A stretch of DNA of 64,000 bases from Pseudorhodoplanes sp049324435 (lineage in GTDB: Bacteria; Pseudomonadota; Alphaproteobacteria; Rhizobiales; Xanthobacteraceae): the NCBI GenBank assembly GCA_049324435.1, contig JBMOOQ010000018.1, positions 1-64,000 of the forward strand. Reading direction: 5' to 3'. The notes below the pieces were generated by a model. The model searched no databases. It was not told where the DNA came from and was given only the letters and a program-made list of their open reading frames with translations. Shown here in pieces: positions 26,988 through 34,958 of the stretch (within the stretch, counting starts at the first letter, position 1; every line of letters begins with the position of its first letter). The position numbers were made by a program, and so were the translations under genes.

Positions 26988-27044
26988 ATGCTGTCTGGGG
27001 CGAAGAGCGCTCCGGTGCGCAAGCCCGCCGCGAGGCGGGCCATC

Positions 27045-29162
27045 TTATTTCAGGGGCGGGAGCTGCCAGTCGGGTTTGCGGGTCTCCGAGGTCAGCATCG
27101 CCCGGCCGGCGGTGATCGTGGCAATCACCTTGATGTCCTTGATGGTCTTGGCGCTGACCTCCTGCGGATCCTTGTCGAGCACGACGAAGTCCGCGTATTT
27201 GCCCGCTTCGATGCTGCCGATCCGGTCGTCGACGCCGAGCGTATAGGCGGCATCGATCGTCACCATTCGCATCGCGCGCTCGACATTGCGCACCCGCTCG
27301 GCCGGCGCATGGGTCTTGCCCGACAACTCGCCGATCCGGTTCACCGCGGTCCAGACCTCGTAGAGCGGGCTCGGCACCCCGACCGGGGTGTCGGAATGCA
27401 GCGACAGCACCACGTTCTCCTTCAGCACGGTGTTCATCCGCGCCGCGAGCGAGGCGCGGTCGGTGCCGATATAGTCGGCGTTGAGGTCGGCGCGCTCCGA
27501 CACATAATAGGGATTGGTCGAGATCACCGCGCCGAGCGCCTTGACCTGGCGGATCTGGGCGGTGCTCGAAATCCCGAAATGCTCGAACGAGAAGCGGTGG
27601 TCGAAGCGCGGGGTCTCCGCCTGCAGGGCGGCGAGCGCATCGAGTGTGATCTGGTTGCCGCCCGAACCGTTCGAGTGCACGTGAATCTGGAAGCCGGCAT
27701 TCCACCATGGGCGCATCGCCTGAAGGAATGCATCCTTCGAGGTGTACATGAACAGACCCTTGAACCGGTCGTTGTCGATGTAGCCGGGATATTGCAGCTC
27801 CATGCCGAACGAGACGAAGGCGTCGTCGGCATAGAATTTCACGCCGTTGAAGATCTGCCGCTCGTTGCTGGTGTAGCGAAGCTTGGTCACCTCCGCGACC
27901 GCCTTGTCGCCGTATAATTGCTGGAAGGTCGCACCGTCGGCGACATGGACGATGCGGGCGATCGAGTTCGGCTGGCCGAAATACTGCTTGGTCAGCATGT
28001 TCTCGAGGTCGAGATTGACGCCGCCGTAGAACAGGTCGCCGGTCGCGGTGATGCCGGCCTGCTGCATCAGCGCGCCGAGATAGCGCAGCCGCCGCATGCC
28101 TTCTTCCGGCGTCAGGATTTCCGAGAGCGGCTTCAGGATGATGATCTTGGCGGCCTCGGTGCCCAGGAACTGGCCGTTGGACGATCCGTCCGGATTCTTT
28201 CCGGCACCGATGGTCTTGGCGACCAGCTCGTTGGTGATGCCGTATTTCTCGATCGCCGCCGAATTGGCGAAGACATAATGCTCGGAGGCATCCCAGACGA
28301 TGATCGGCTGGGTCTTCGACACGGAATCGAGATCGGCGCGGGTCAGGAGGTCGCCACCCATCGCCACAACGTCATAGCCCCAGGTCAGCACGGTCTGGCC
28401 GGGCTTCGCAGCCTTGACGTATTTGGCGAGCGCCTGCATCGCGGCCTCGCGTGTCTTCACGCCGGGGAAGTCGGGGCCGTAGGGATTGCGCAGCGGGAAA
28501 TAGGAGAGAGGCGGCAGGCTGATCGCGACCGAGCCCATCACCGGATGGCCGTGCGCCTCGACGAAGCCGGGATAGATCACCTGCTTGGCGAAGCGTCGGT
28601 CGATCTCATACGGATAGCGCTTCATCCAGGGCTGGAGGTCTTCCAGCGTGCCGACCGAAAGAATGCGGCCGTCCTTCACGGCGACGGCCGTTGCGGTCGG
28701 CCAGCCGGGGTCCATGGTGACGATCTTGCGCGCGATATAGATCGTGATCTTGTCGGTGGTGTCCTGCGGCTTGGCCGACAGCGACGGCGGCAGCGGCTTC
28801 AGCAGGGGAATGTTGGACAGCGGCGCGCTGCTTTGCATCGGCGCGGGCACCGGCGGCTTGATATTGACCGATCCCGCTGGCTGACTCGCCGTCTGCCGCG
28901 CGCCCGGGGCGGCGTCGGTGGCGGGCGGTACCGGCTGGTTTGCCTGTGCGATCTGGATCGCTTCGCGGAACAGCGGAGCAAGTTCGGTGATGCAATACGT
29001 GCCCCAGGTTTCCGGCGCGCCGCTCGGCGTCTTGTGGCTCGCGCCGATGCGGGGCCGGTGGTGGTGGGTTCCATGTGCATCGGCCGGCTGGCGGGCGTCG
29101 GCAATCATCAGGGCTGCAAAAGCCGTTGCGGCGGCAAGACCGATTGTCAATCCCGATCGCAT
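27045..29162 (-). CDS. Exported amidohydrolase family 3 protein
   Basis: 705 residues. It starts at an ATG with GGAGG five bases upstream and has a signal region (residues 1-31). A Pro/Ala-rich spacer of about 100 residues precedes the YtcJ-like amidohydrolase domain. Metal-binding candidates are HGHP (in FVEAHGHPVMG), HVHSNGSGG, the FEHFG His and LHSDTP (Asp). Family members hydrolyse amide or formamide bonds; the substrate is unknown. It is probably periplasmic. It is transcribed toward the micro-gene and is divergent from the cyclase-family gene. Confidence 0.85.
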   Translation of the reverse strand: MRSGLTIGLAAATAFAALMIADARQPADAHGTHHHRPRIGASHKTPSGAPETWGTYCITELAPLFREAIQIAQANQPVPPATDAAPGARQTASQPAGSVNIKPPVPAPMQSSAPLSNIPLLKPLPPSLSAKPQDTTDKITIYIARKIVTMDPGWPTATAVAVKDGRILSVGTLEDLQPWMKRYPYEIDRRFAKQVIYPGFVEAHGHPVMGSVAISLPPLSYFPLRNPYGPDFPGVKTREAAMQALAKYVKAAKPGQTVLTWGYDVVAMGGDLLTRADLDSVSKTQPIIVWDASEHYVFANSAAIEKYGITNELVAKTIGAGKNPDGSSNGQFLGTEAAKIIILKPLSEILTPEEGMRRLRYLGALMQQAGITATGDLFYGGVNLDLENMLTKQYFGQPNSIARIVHVADGATFQQLYGDKAVAEVTKLRYTSNERQIFNGVKFYADDAFVSFGMELQYPGYIDNDRFKGLFMYTSKDAFLQAMRPWWNAGFQIHVHSNGSGGNQITLDALAALQAETPRFDHRFSFEHFGISSTAQIRQVKALGAVISTNPYYVSERADLNADYIGTDRASLAARMNTVLKENVVLSLHSDTPVGVPSPLYEVWTAVNRIGELSGKTHAPAERVRNVERAMRMVTIDAAYTLGVDDRIGSIEAGKYADFVVLDKDPQEVSAKTIKDIKVIATITAGRAMLTSETRKPDWQLPPLK

Positions 29163-29397
29163 TAATTCCTCCCGCGAAGTCTGCGGTTCATCTAGCGTGA
29201 TTCTCAATCGCGATTCATGATGCGTCGGGCGAGGATGCGCTATGCGGTTCGCGGCATGGTGACGCGCTCGCCGCCGGTCGAATCGGCATGCTCACGGTGT
29301 GGATTGCGAGCCGCACGTTATCGCGCGATGCTTGGTGCGAAAGTCGCGCATGCAATCAGACCCGTGCAACAATGCGCGCAATCAGAAGAGGTGAGCC

Positions 29398-30216
29398 ATG
29401 TGTGTTCCCGGATGCGAGGTGGCGGTGCGTGCCGCATTGACCCGCCGCGGATTTTTCAGAGGCGCGGCTGCCGCAGGATTTGCCGCGACGACGGTGGCAG
29501 CGCCGGCAGCGCTTGCACAGGAGCGCAAGTTCAGCCGCGTCATCGATCTGACGCACACCATGTCAGCTGACTTTCCCACATTCTTCGGCGTGCCGGGCAT
29601 CGAGATGAAGCGGCAGGCCGATTTCAAGAAGGACGGCTTCAACGCCTATGTCTGGCAGCTGATGGAGCATGCCGGCACCCATCTCGATGCGCCGATCCAT
29701 TTCTCCGAGAACGGCGCGACCGCTGACCGGATCGATGTCGCGTCCTTTGTCGTGCCGCTGGCAGTGGTCGATGTTGCTGAGCAGGCCGCGAAGAACGCCG
29801 ACTATCAGCTGAGCCGCGGCGACCTTGAGACCTACGAGAAAAAACACGGACGCATTCCGGACAATGCCTGTGTGGCAATGCATTCCGGCTGGGCGCGATA
29901 TGTCTCCGATGGTGCGAAATACACCGGCAAGGACTCAGCCGGCAGCTTCCATTTTCCTGGCTTCTCGCCGGACGCAGCGCAATGGCTGATGACCGAACGC
30001 AAGGCTGCGGGGCTTGCGGTCGATACACTCTCGCTGGATCACGGCGCCTCAAAGGATTTCAAGACGCATTATCTGTGGCTGCCGTCCGGCCGCTGGGGTC
30101 TGGAGAATGTCGCCAATCTTGATCGGGTGCCGGCCGCGGGCGCGACGCTTGTCGTCGGCGCTGCGAAGGTGAAGGACGCCACCGGCGGACCGGTTCGCCT
30201 GATGGCGCTGGTGTGA
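29398..30216 (+). CDS. Tat-exported cyclase-family (kynurenine formamidase-like) metal hydrolase
   Basis: 272 residues. The N-terminus has a twin-arginine motif, TRRGFFRGAAAAG, followed by a hydrophobic stretch to APAALAQ, so export in folded form is likely. The metal-binding signature HAGTHLDAPIHF matches the cyclase/kynurenine formamidase family (HxGTHxDxPxH). Other conserved parts are LTHTMSADFPTFFG and the SLDHGASKDFKTH segment. The substrate is not predictable. A bidirectional-looking hairpin follows. Confidence 0.88.
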   Translation: MCVPGCEVAVRAALTRRGFFRGAAAAGFAATTVAAPAALAQERKFSRVIDLTHTMSADFPTFFGVPGIEMKRQADFKKDGFNAYVWQLMEHAGTHLDAPIHFSENGATADRIDVASFVVPLAVVDVAEQAAKNADYQLSRGDLETYEKKHGRIPDNACVAMHSGWARYVSDGAKYTGKDSAGSFHFPGFSPDAAQWLMTERKAAGLAVDTLSLDHGASKDFKTHYLWLPSGRWGLENVANLDRVPAAGATLVVGAAKVKDATGGPVRLMALV

Positions 30217-30243
30217 AGCGCAACCTCACGCACAAAAGAAAGA

Positions 30244-30274
30244 AGCCCCGGTCCCTGTCACGGGACCCGGGGCT
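30244..30274 (-). terminator. Terminator for the His-rich protein gene, shared with the cyclase-family gene
   Basis: AGCCCCGG-TCCC pairs with GGGA-CCCGGGGCT around a small loop. Read on the minus strand it is followed by TTCTTTCTTTTG, a good T-rich tail. It sits between converging stop codons and may end both transcripts. Confidence 0.75.
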
Positions 30275-30311
30275 CTCTGCCTGCCGGCACGATCGTCTGC
30301 GTTGAACGAAA

Positions 30312-30536
30312 TCAGTAGCAGACGTTGATGCGCTTCCAGAAGCCGCCGTAGTAGGTGTTGACCCACACCTTGCGCCAGCAGCCGTAATGGACCGGGCGGA
30401 CATAGATGTGATGGCCATGCCAATGGCGATGATGATGTCCCTTCCAGCCATGAGCCGCGGCCGGAGCGGTGGTGGCGAGCGACGCAATGCCGACGGTGGC
30501 GAGGGCAGCGAGCGCGATTGCAGTGGTGCGAAGCAT
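30312..30536 (-). CDS. Small exported His-rich protein
   Basis: 74 residues. A signal peptide of about 28 residues (ending APAAAHG) is followed by a mature part of about 45 residues. This starts with a histidine cluster, GWKGHHHRHWHGHH, and continues with aromatic residues and two cysteines (YGCWRK and NVCY at the C-terminus) that could form a disulfide. AGGAGAG lies eight bases before the ATG. The cluster suggests metal binding, which is inference. An open frame extends far upstream but has no family features. Confidence 0.75.
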   Translation of the reverse strand: MLRTTAIALAALATVGIASLATTAPAAAHGWKGHHHRHWHGHHIYVRPVHYGCWRKVWVNTYYGGFWKRINVCY

Positions 30537-30712
30537 TTCCGTTCTCTCCTGTGCTGGACGCTTGATCGCATCCGGTGCAGGTGTGTCGCTGTGGCTGAGC
30601 GATGCGTTCGCAGAGCCCGGATTAAATCTGCGCAATGATCGCTGTGCGTTTGTGGTCTGCTCTCCGGTTCGACATTTTGCGTTGCGACCGAACATGAAGG
30701 GACCAAACGCAA

Positions 30713-30740
30713 AACCCGGCCTCGCGCGAGAGGCCGGGTT
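30713..30740 (-). terminator. Terminator after the Tyr-rich protein gene
   Basis: An 11-bp stem (AACCCGGCCTC with its complement) and a 6-base loop. On the minus strand it is followed by TTGCGTTTGG. It lies about 30 bases beyond the Tyr-rich gene stop and separates it from the His-rich gene. Confidence 0.7.
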
Positions 30741-30768
30741 CAACACGGCGCCATAGGGCGCAACGTGC

Positions 30769-30978
30769 TTAGTAGTAGTAGCGGTAGTACGAACGGTAGC
30801 CGTAGTACGGCTTGTAGTAGGAACGATAGCCGTAGCTGTAGCCATAATACGGCTTGTAGTAGTTGTAGCCGTAATAGCCGTAACCACCGTAGTAGTGAGC
30901 CGAAGCTGCGGTCGGCGCGAACGCGGCAGTCACGAGCGCGGCACCGGCAGCGAGGCCAAGCAGGGTCTTGCGGAACAT
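30769..30978 (-). CDS. Small exported Tyr/Gly-rich repetitive protein
   Basis: 69 residues. A signal peptide (MFRKTLLGLAAGAA to SASA, about residue 27) precedes a mature part made almost only of Tyr, Gly, Lys, Arg, Asn and Ser. The units YYKPYYGYSYGYRS and YYKPYYGYRSYYR repeat nearly exactly. AGGAGAG lies just before the ATG. Composition suggests a surface or matrix-like protein, possibly crosslinkable through tyrosines (inference). It has its own terminator and may have its own promoter. Confidence 0.75.
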   Translation of the reverse strand: MFRKTLLGLAAGAALVTAAFAPTAASAHYYGGYGYYGYNYYKPYYGYSYGYRSYYKPYYGYRSYYRYYY

Positions 30979-31118
30979 GGGGTCTCTCCTGTGACGGATG
31001 TGGGGCTCACATCCTGTCCTTCTGTCGCGGCCTCTGCGGAAAAGGTTCGAAACCGCGGGGGCGCTGAAAATCAGTTTGCGGTGAATTAAAAGGTGTCGGG
31101 GGCGAACCGCGCACCGTC

Positions 31119-31147
31119 TTGCCGTGGTCCGGGGGCATGGCTATAAG
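31119..31147 (+). promoter_or_regulatory. Predicted sigma-70-type promoter for ndk
   Basis: TTGCCG, a 17-base spacer and TATAAG form a near-consensus pair about 55 bases before the ndk start. Confidence 0.6.
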
Positions 31148-31200
31148 CCGCTCGCGCCCATTCCGGGCTTCATTTCCGAGCACCTTCAGAGGACGTTACC

Positions 31201-31623
31201 ATGGCGATCGAGCGCACCTTTTCGATTCTCAAGCCGGACGCCACCGCGCGCAACCTGACCGGTGCCATCAATGCGGTGATCGAAAAGGCGGGGCTGCGCA
31301 TCGTCGCGCAGAAGCGCATCCGGATGTCGAAGGCGGAGGCCGAGACCTTCTACGGCGTGCACCGGGAGCGGCCGTTCTTTGCGGAGCTGGTCGAGTTCAT
31401 GACCTCGGGCCCGGTCGTGGTCCAGGTTCTGGAAGGTGAGAACGCGATCGCGAAATATCGCGAGATCATGGGTGCGACCAATCCGGCCCAGGCGGCGGAG
31501 GGCACGATCCGCAAACTCTATGCCAAGTCGGTCGGCGAGAACTCGGTCCACGGCTCCGACGCCGCCGACACGGCCGCCAAGGAAATTGCCCAGTTCTTCT
31601 CCGGGAACGAAATCGTGGGTTGA
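31201..31623 (+). CDS. ndk: Nucleoside diphosphate kinase
   Basis: 140 residues, the family length. It transfers the terminal phosphate of ATP to other NDPs through a phosphohistidine. The active site is His117 in ENSVHGSD, and FSILKPDATARN at the N-terminus is conserved. AGAGGA precedes the ATG at a normal distance. The stop codon lies inside the first of four consecutive hairpins leading into the TerC-family gene. Confidence 0.98.
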   Translation: MAIERTFSILKPDATARNLTGAINAVIEKAGLRIVAQKRIRMSKAEAETFYGVHRERPFFAELVEFMTSGPVVVQVLEGENAIAKYREIMGATNPAQAAEGTIRKLYAKSVGENSVHGSDAADTAAKEIAQFFSGNEIVG

Positions 31624-31725
31624 TAGGGCTTTTCTATCGCCTGAGACGGGATGCCCCGTTGCCACCGTAGAGTTACGGTCGTAGATACCCCTTTTTAGTT
31701 CGACGACAAACAAAGGGGTATCAGG
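31622..31725 (+). promoter_or_regulatory. Structured leader before the TerC-family gene, with sequestered RBS
   Basis: Four inverted repeats occur back to back: GATAG/CTATC at 31622-31638, ACGGG/CCCGT at 31646-31659, ACCGTA/TACGGT at 31664-31679, and a perfect 11-bp pair GATACCCCTTT (31684-31694) with AAAGGGGTATC (31712-31722). The last arm contains the AAGGGG ribosome-binding site of the downstream GTG start, so the hairpin should block translation until opened. TerC/YkoY-type genes are often under metal-responsive RNA control, but the conserved yybP-ykoY core is not visible here. Confidence 0.5.
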
Positions 31726-32523
31726 GTGGGAGCGCTCTGGGCTGACATCATGTCACCGGCCTTCTGGGTGGCCGCGGGGCAAATCATCGGGATCAATATC
31801 ATCCTGTCGGGCGACAACGCGGTCGTGATCGCGCTGGCCTGCCGGATGCTGCCGCCGAAGGAGCGGTTCTGGGGCATGATCCTCGGCGCCGGTGTCGCGG
31901 TGCTGCTGCGGATCGTGTTCACGCTCGTGGTGGCGCAGGCCATGGGCTACCCGTTCCTGAAGCTGGTCGGCGGTGTCCTGCTGATCTGGGTCGCGGTCAA
32001 GCTGGTGGTCCCGGAAGAGGATCACGGCGAGGGCAAGATCGCAGCGGCCGACAACCTGTGGCGCGCGGTCCGCATTGTGGCGATCGCCGACATTGTCATG
32101 TCGCTGGACAATGTGATTGCGATCGCGGCGGCTGCCGAGACCGCCGGTATCCGCGTCGATCCCGCCCATGCCGATACGATCAAGACTGCGCTCATCGTCT
32201 TCGGTCTGGTCACGTCGATCCCGCTGATCGTTGCGGGTTCGGCGCTCCTGATGTCGTTGCTGGACCGCTTCCCGATCCTGGTCTGGGCCGGCGCCGCTCT
32301 GCTTGGCTGGGTCGCGGGCGACATCATGGCGAAGGATCCGGCGCTCGCGCGCATCCTGACCCCCGACCAGATGCACACGCTGCATTTCTTCGCGGCTGCG
32401 GTCGGCGCCGCATTCGTCGTGCTGATGGGTTTCTGGCTGAGACAGTATCAGCACAAGAGGATGCTGGAGGCCCCGCTGGTGATCGATCCGCCCGGGCCGG
32501 AAGAGTTTCCGCATAAGCGATGA
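31726..32523 (+). CDS. TerC/YjbE-family integral membrane protein
   Basis: 265 residues with about seven hydrophobic helices. Acidic residues sit inside helices (NIILSGDNAVVIALA and IVMSLDNVIAIAAAAE), the hallmark of TerC-type proteins, which are linked to manganese efflux or metal loading of exported proteins. Translation starts at GTG 31726, seven to eight bases after AAGGGG, which is buried in the leader hairpin. The last 20 residues are a polar cytoplasmic tail. It follows ndk by about 100 bases. Confidence 0.9.
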   Translation: MGALWADIMSPAFWVAAGQIIGINIILSGDNAVVIALACRMLPPKERFWGMILGAGVAVLLRIVFTLVVAQAMGYPFLKLVGGVLLIWVAVKLVVPEEDHGEGKIAAADNLWRAVRIVAIADIVMSLDNVIAIAAAAETAGIRVDPAHADTIKTALIVFGLVTSIPLIVAGSALLMSLLDRFPILVWAGAALLGWVAGDIMAKDPALARILTPDQMHTLHFFAAAVGAAFVVLMGFWLRQYQHKRMLEAPLVIDPPGPEEFPHKR

Positions 32524-32570
32524 GCGTTTCGCATCGGTGATGCGGCTAGAATAATGCTACAAGGGGCGGG

Positions 32571-34670
32571 ATGAACATTCATTCCGCCCCTTCGCTTGCC
32601 ATCCGCGCCTCGGCCTGTCCGCACGATTGCCCCTCGACCTGCGCGCTCGAGGTCGAGGTGATCGATGGCGCGCGGATTGGCCGGGTCCGCGGCGCGGACG
32701 ACAACGCCTATACCGCCGGTGTGATCTGCGCGAAGGTCGCGCGCTATGCCGACCGCATCCACCATCCCGACCGGCTGACGAAGCCGCTGCGGCGAAAAGG
32801 CGCGAAGGGCGAGGGCGCGTTCGAGGAGATCAGCTGGGACGACGCACTCGACATCACGGCCGAGCAATTCCTGAAGGCGGAAGCGCGCTACGGCTCGGAA
32901 ACGGTGTGGCCGTATTTCTATGCCGGCACCATGGGCCTTGTGATGCGCGACGGCATCAACCGGCTGCGTCACGCCAAGAAATATTCCGGCTTCCAGACCA
33001 CAATCTGCGTCAACCCGGCCTGGACCGGATTCATCGCCGGCACCGGCAAGCTCGCGGGCGCCGACCCGCGCGAGATGGCGAAGTCCGATCTTGTCGTAAT
33101 CTGGGGGACCAACCCGGTCTCGACGCAGGTCAACGTCATGACGCATGCGACGCGGGCGCGGAAAGAGCGCGGCGCCAAGATTGTCGCAATCGACATCTAC
33201 ATGAACGGCACCATGGAGCAGGCCGATCTGCCGGTGCTGGTGAAGCCCGGCACCGACGGCGCGCTCGCCTGCGCTATCATGCATTGCCTGTTCCGTGACG
33301 GCGCGGCCGACTGGGATTATCTCAACCGCTACAGCGATGCGCCGCGCGAACTCGAGGCGCATGTGAAGACGCGCACGCCGGAATGGGCGTCGGCGATCAC
33401 CGGCTGTCCGGTCCAAACCATCGAAGAATTCGCGCGGCTGGTGAAAGACAACAAGCGCGCCTTTTTCCGGCTGGGCTACGGCTTTTCGCGCTCGCGCAAC
33501 GGGGCGGTCAACATGCACGCCGCGAGCTGTATTCCGGTGGTGACCGGCGCCTGGCAATATGAAGGGGGAGGGGCGTTCCACAACAACGGCGCGATCTATC
33601 ACTGGAACAAGGACATGATCGAGGCGCCCGAGCTCGCCGATCCGTCGGTGCGCATGCTCGATCAGTCGAAGATCGGCGCGATCCTCGACGGCGATCGCGA
33701 TGCATTGTTCGGCGGGCCGCCTGTGACGGCGCTTTTGATTCAGAACACCAATCCGGTATCGGTCGCGCCCGACCAGAATGTGGTGAAGCGCGGCTTTGCG
33801 CGCGACGACCTGTTCGTCTGCGTGCACGAACAGTTCATGACCGAGACCGCGGCGATGGCCGACATCGTGCTGCCTGCGACCATGTTCATGGAGCACGACG
33901 ACGTCTATCAGGCCGGCGGCAGCCAATACATTTTGCTCGGTCCGAAACTGATCGATGCGCCGGGCGAATGCCGCAGCAACCACGATGTGATCTGCGCGCT
34001 GGCCAAACGGCTCGGCGTGACCCATCCGGGCTTCACCATGACGCCGCGCGAGATCATCGACTGGACGCTGCGGAAATCCGGGTGGGGCGATCTGGAGCGG
34101 CTCGAACGCGAGCGCTGGATCGACTGCCAGCCGCCATTCGAGAAGGCGCATTATCTCGACGGCTTCAAATGGCCGGACTGCAAGTTCCGGTTCAAGCCGG
34201 ACTGGCCGACGGTGCCATTCAAGTCGCCATGGACCGCGGGGCCCGTGGCGCAGATGCCGGCCTTGCCGGATCACTGGGCGGTGACGGAGGAGGCCGACAC
34301 CGAGCATCCGTTCCGGCTTGCGACCTCGCCGGCGCGGCAATTCCTGAACTCCACCTTCAACGAGACTCCGGTGTCGGTGAAGCGGGAAGGGCGGCCGACG
34401 CTGATGATGCATCCGGACGACGCGGCGGCGTACGGAATAGCCGACGGCGATCGCATTGTGGTCGGCAACCGGCGCGGCACCGTCAAGTTGCATGCGAAGC
34501 TGTTCGAGGGCGTGCGGCGCGGCGTGGTGATTGCGGAATCGATCTGGCCGAACTCGGCCTACGAGGATGGCTGCGGCATCAATTCGCTGACCGGTGCGGA
34601 TTCGATCGCGCCCTATGGCGGCGCCGCGTTTCACGACAACAAGGTGTGGGTCAAGCGGTCGCAGCCCTGA
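32571..34670 (+). CDS. Molybdopterin oxidoreductase (DMSO reductase superfamily)
   Basis: 699 residues with no signal peptide, so probably cytoplasmic. Cysteines 16, 20, 24 and 53 (CPHDCPSTC and VICAK) form the N-terminal 4Fe-4S site. The molybdopterin-binding domain follows, with VIWGTNPVST, NTNPVSVAPDQ and VLPATMFMEHDDVY. The C-terminal molydopterin dinucleotide-binding domain covers about residues 585-699, including HPDDAAAYGIADGD. The substrate cannot be assigned. No partner electron-transfer subunit is encoded next to it. Confidence 0.92.
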   Translation: MNIHSAPSLAIRASACPHDCPSTCALEVEVIDGARIGRVRGADDNAYTAGVICAKVARYADRIHHPDRLTKPLRRKGAKGEGAFEEISWDDALDITAEQFLKAEARYGSETVWPYFYAGTMGLVMRDGINRLRHAKKYSGFQTTICVNPAWTGFIAGTGKLAGADPREMAKSDLVVIWGTNPVSTQVNVMTHATRARKERGAKIVAIDIYMNGTMEQADLPVLVKPGTDGALACAIMHCLFRDGAADWDYLNRYSDAPRELEAHVKTRTPEWASAITGCPVQTIEEFARLVKDNKRAFFRLGYGFSRSRNGAVNMHAASCIPVVTGAWQYEGGGAFHNNGAIYHWNKDMIEAPELADPSVRMLDQSKIGAILDGDRDALFGGPPVTALLIQNTNPVSVAPDQNVVKRGFARDDLFVCVHEQFMTETAAMADIVLPATMFMEHDDVYQAGGSQYILLGPKLIDAPGECRSNHDVICALAKRLGVTHPGFTMTPREIIDWTLRKSGWGDLERLERERWIDCQPPFEKAHYLDGFKWPDCKFRFKPDWPTVPFKSPWTAGPVAQMPALPDHWAVTEEADTEHPFRLATSPARQFLNSTFNETPVSVKREGRPTLMMHPDDAAAYGIADGDRIVVGNRRGTVKLHAKLFEGVRRGVVIAESIWPNSAYEDGCGINSLTGADSIAPYGGAAFHDNKVWVKRSQP

Positions 34671-34742
34671 TTGCGGCGTATCAAATCTTCACCTTGCGGC
34701 GTCGTTAGAGAAGACGGTTCACGGACCTTCATTAGGGGATCG

Positions 34743-34958
34743 ATGACCGCAAGCTCCGAGATCACGACGAAATCGACGCCGCACCAGACGGGCGCTCCGG
34801 CCGCGGATGCGTCATTCGCCTAGCATGCGGCTCAGGCCGATGAATGCCTGCGCCGTCTCAATACACAAGCGCACGGGCTGACATCGGCCGAAGCCGCGCA
34901 GCGGCTCGCCACGTTCGGACCGAACCGTCTGCCGTCGTCGAAGCCACGTCCGGCGTTG
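34743..34958 (+). pseudogene. N-terminal segment of the P-type ATPase, interrupted by an amber codon
   Basis: An ATG at 34743 with AGGGGA upstream opens a frame that reads 26 codons to TAG at 34821-34823. It then continues in the same frame, without a further stop, into the ATPase body. The residues after the stop (HAAQADECLRRL, then GLTSAEAAQRLATFGPNRL) are a normal cation-ATPase N-terminal domain. Homologues usually have Trp directly before this His-Ala, so TAG looks like a one-base change from TGG. It could be a real nonsense mutation, a read-through codon or a sequencing error. Confidence 0.75.

Noticed and set aside
31640..31725. Known yybP-ykoY manganese riboswitch
   Set aside because: The conserved GGGGAGUA and CGUCA elements are not visible in the right order, so I list only a structured leader.
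32448..34634. Open frame of about 728 codons on the minus strand
   Set aside because: Antisense to the molybdopterin oxidoreductase, which carries intact 4Fe-4S and cofactor motifs.
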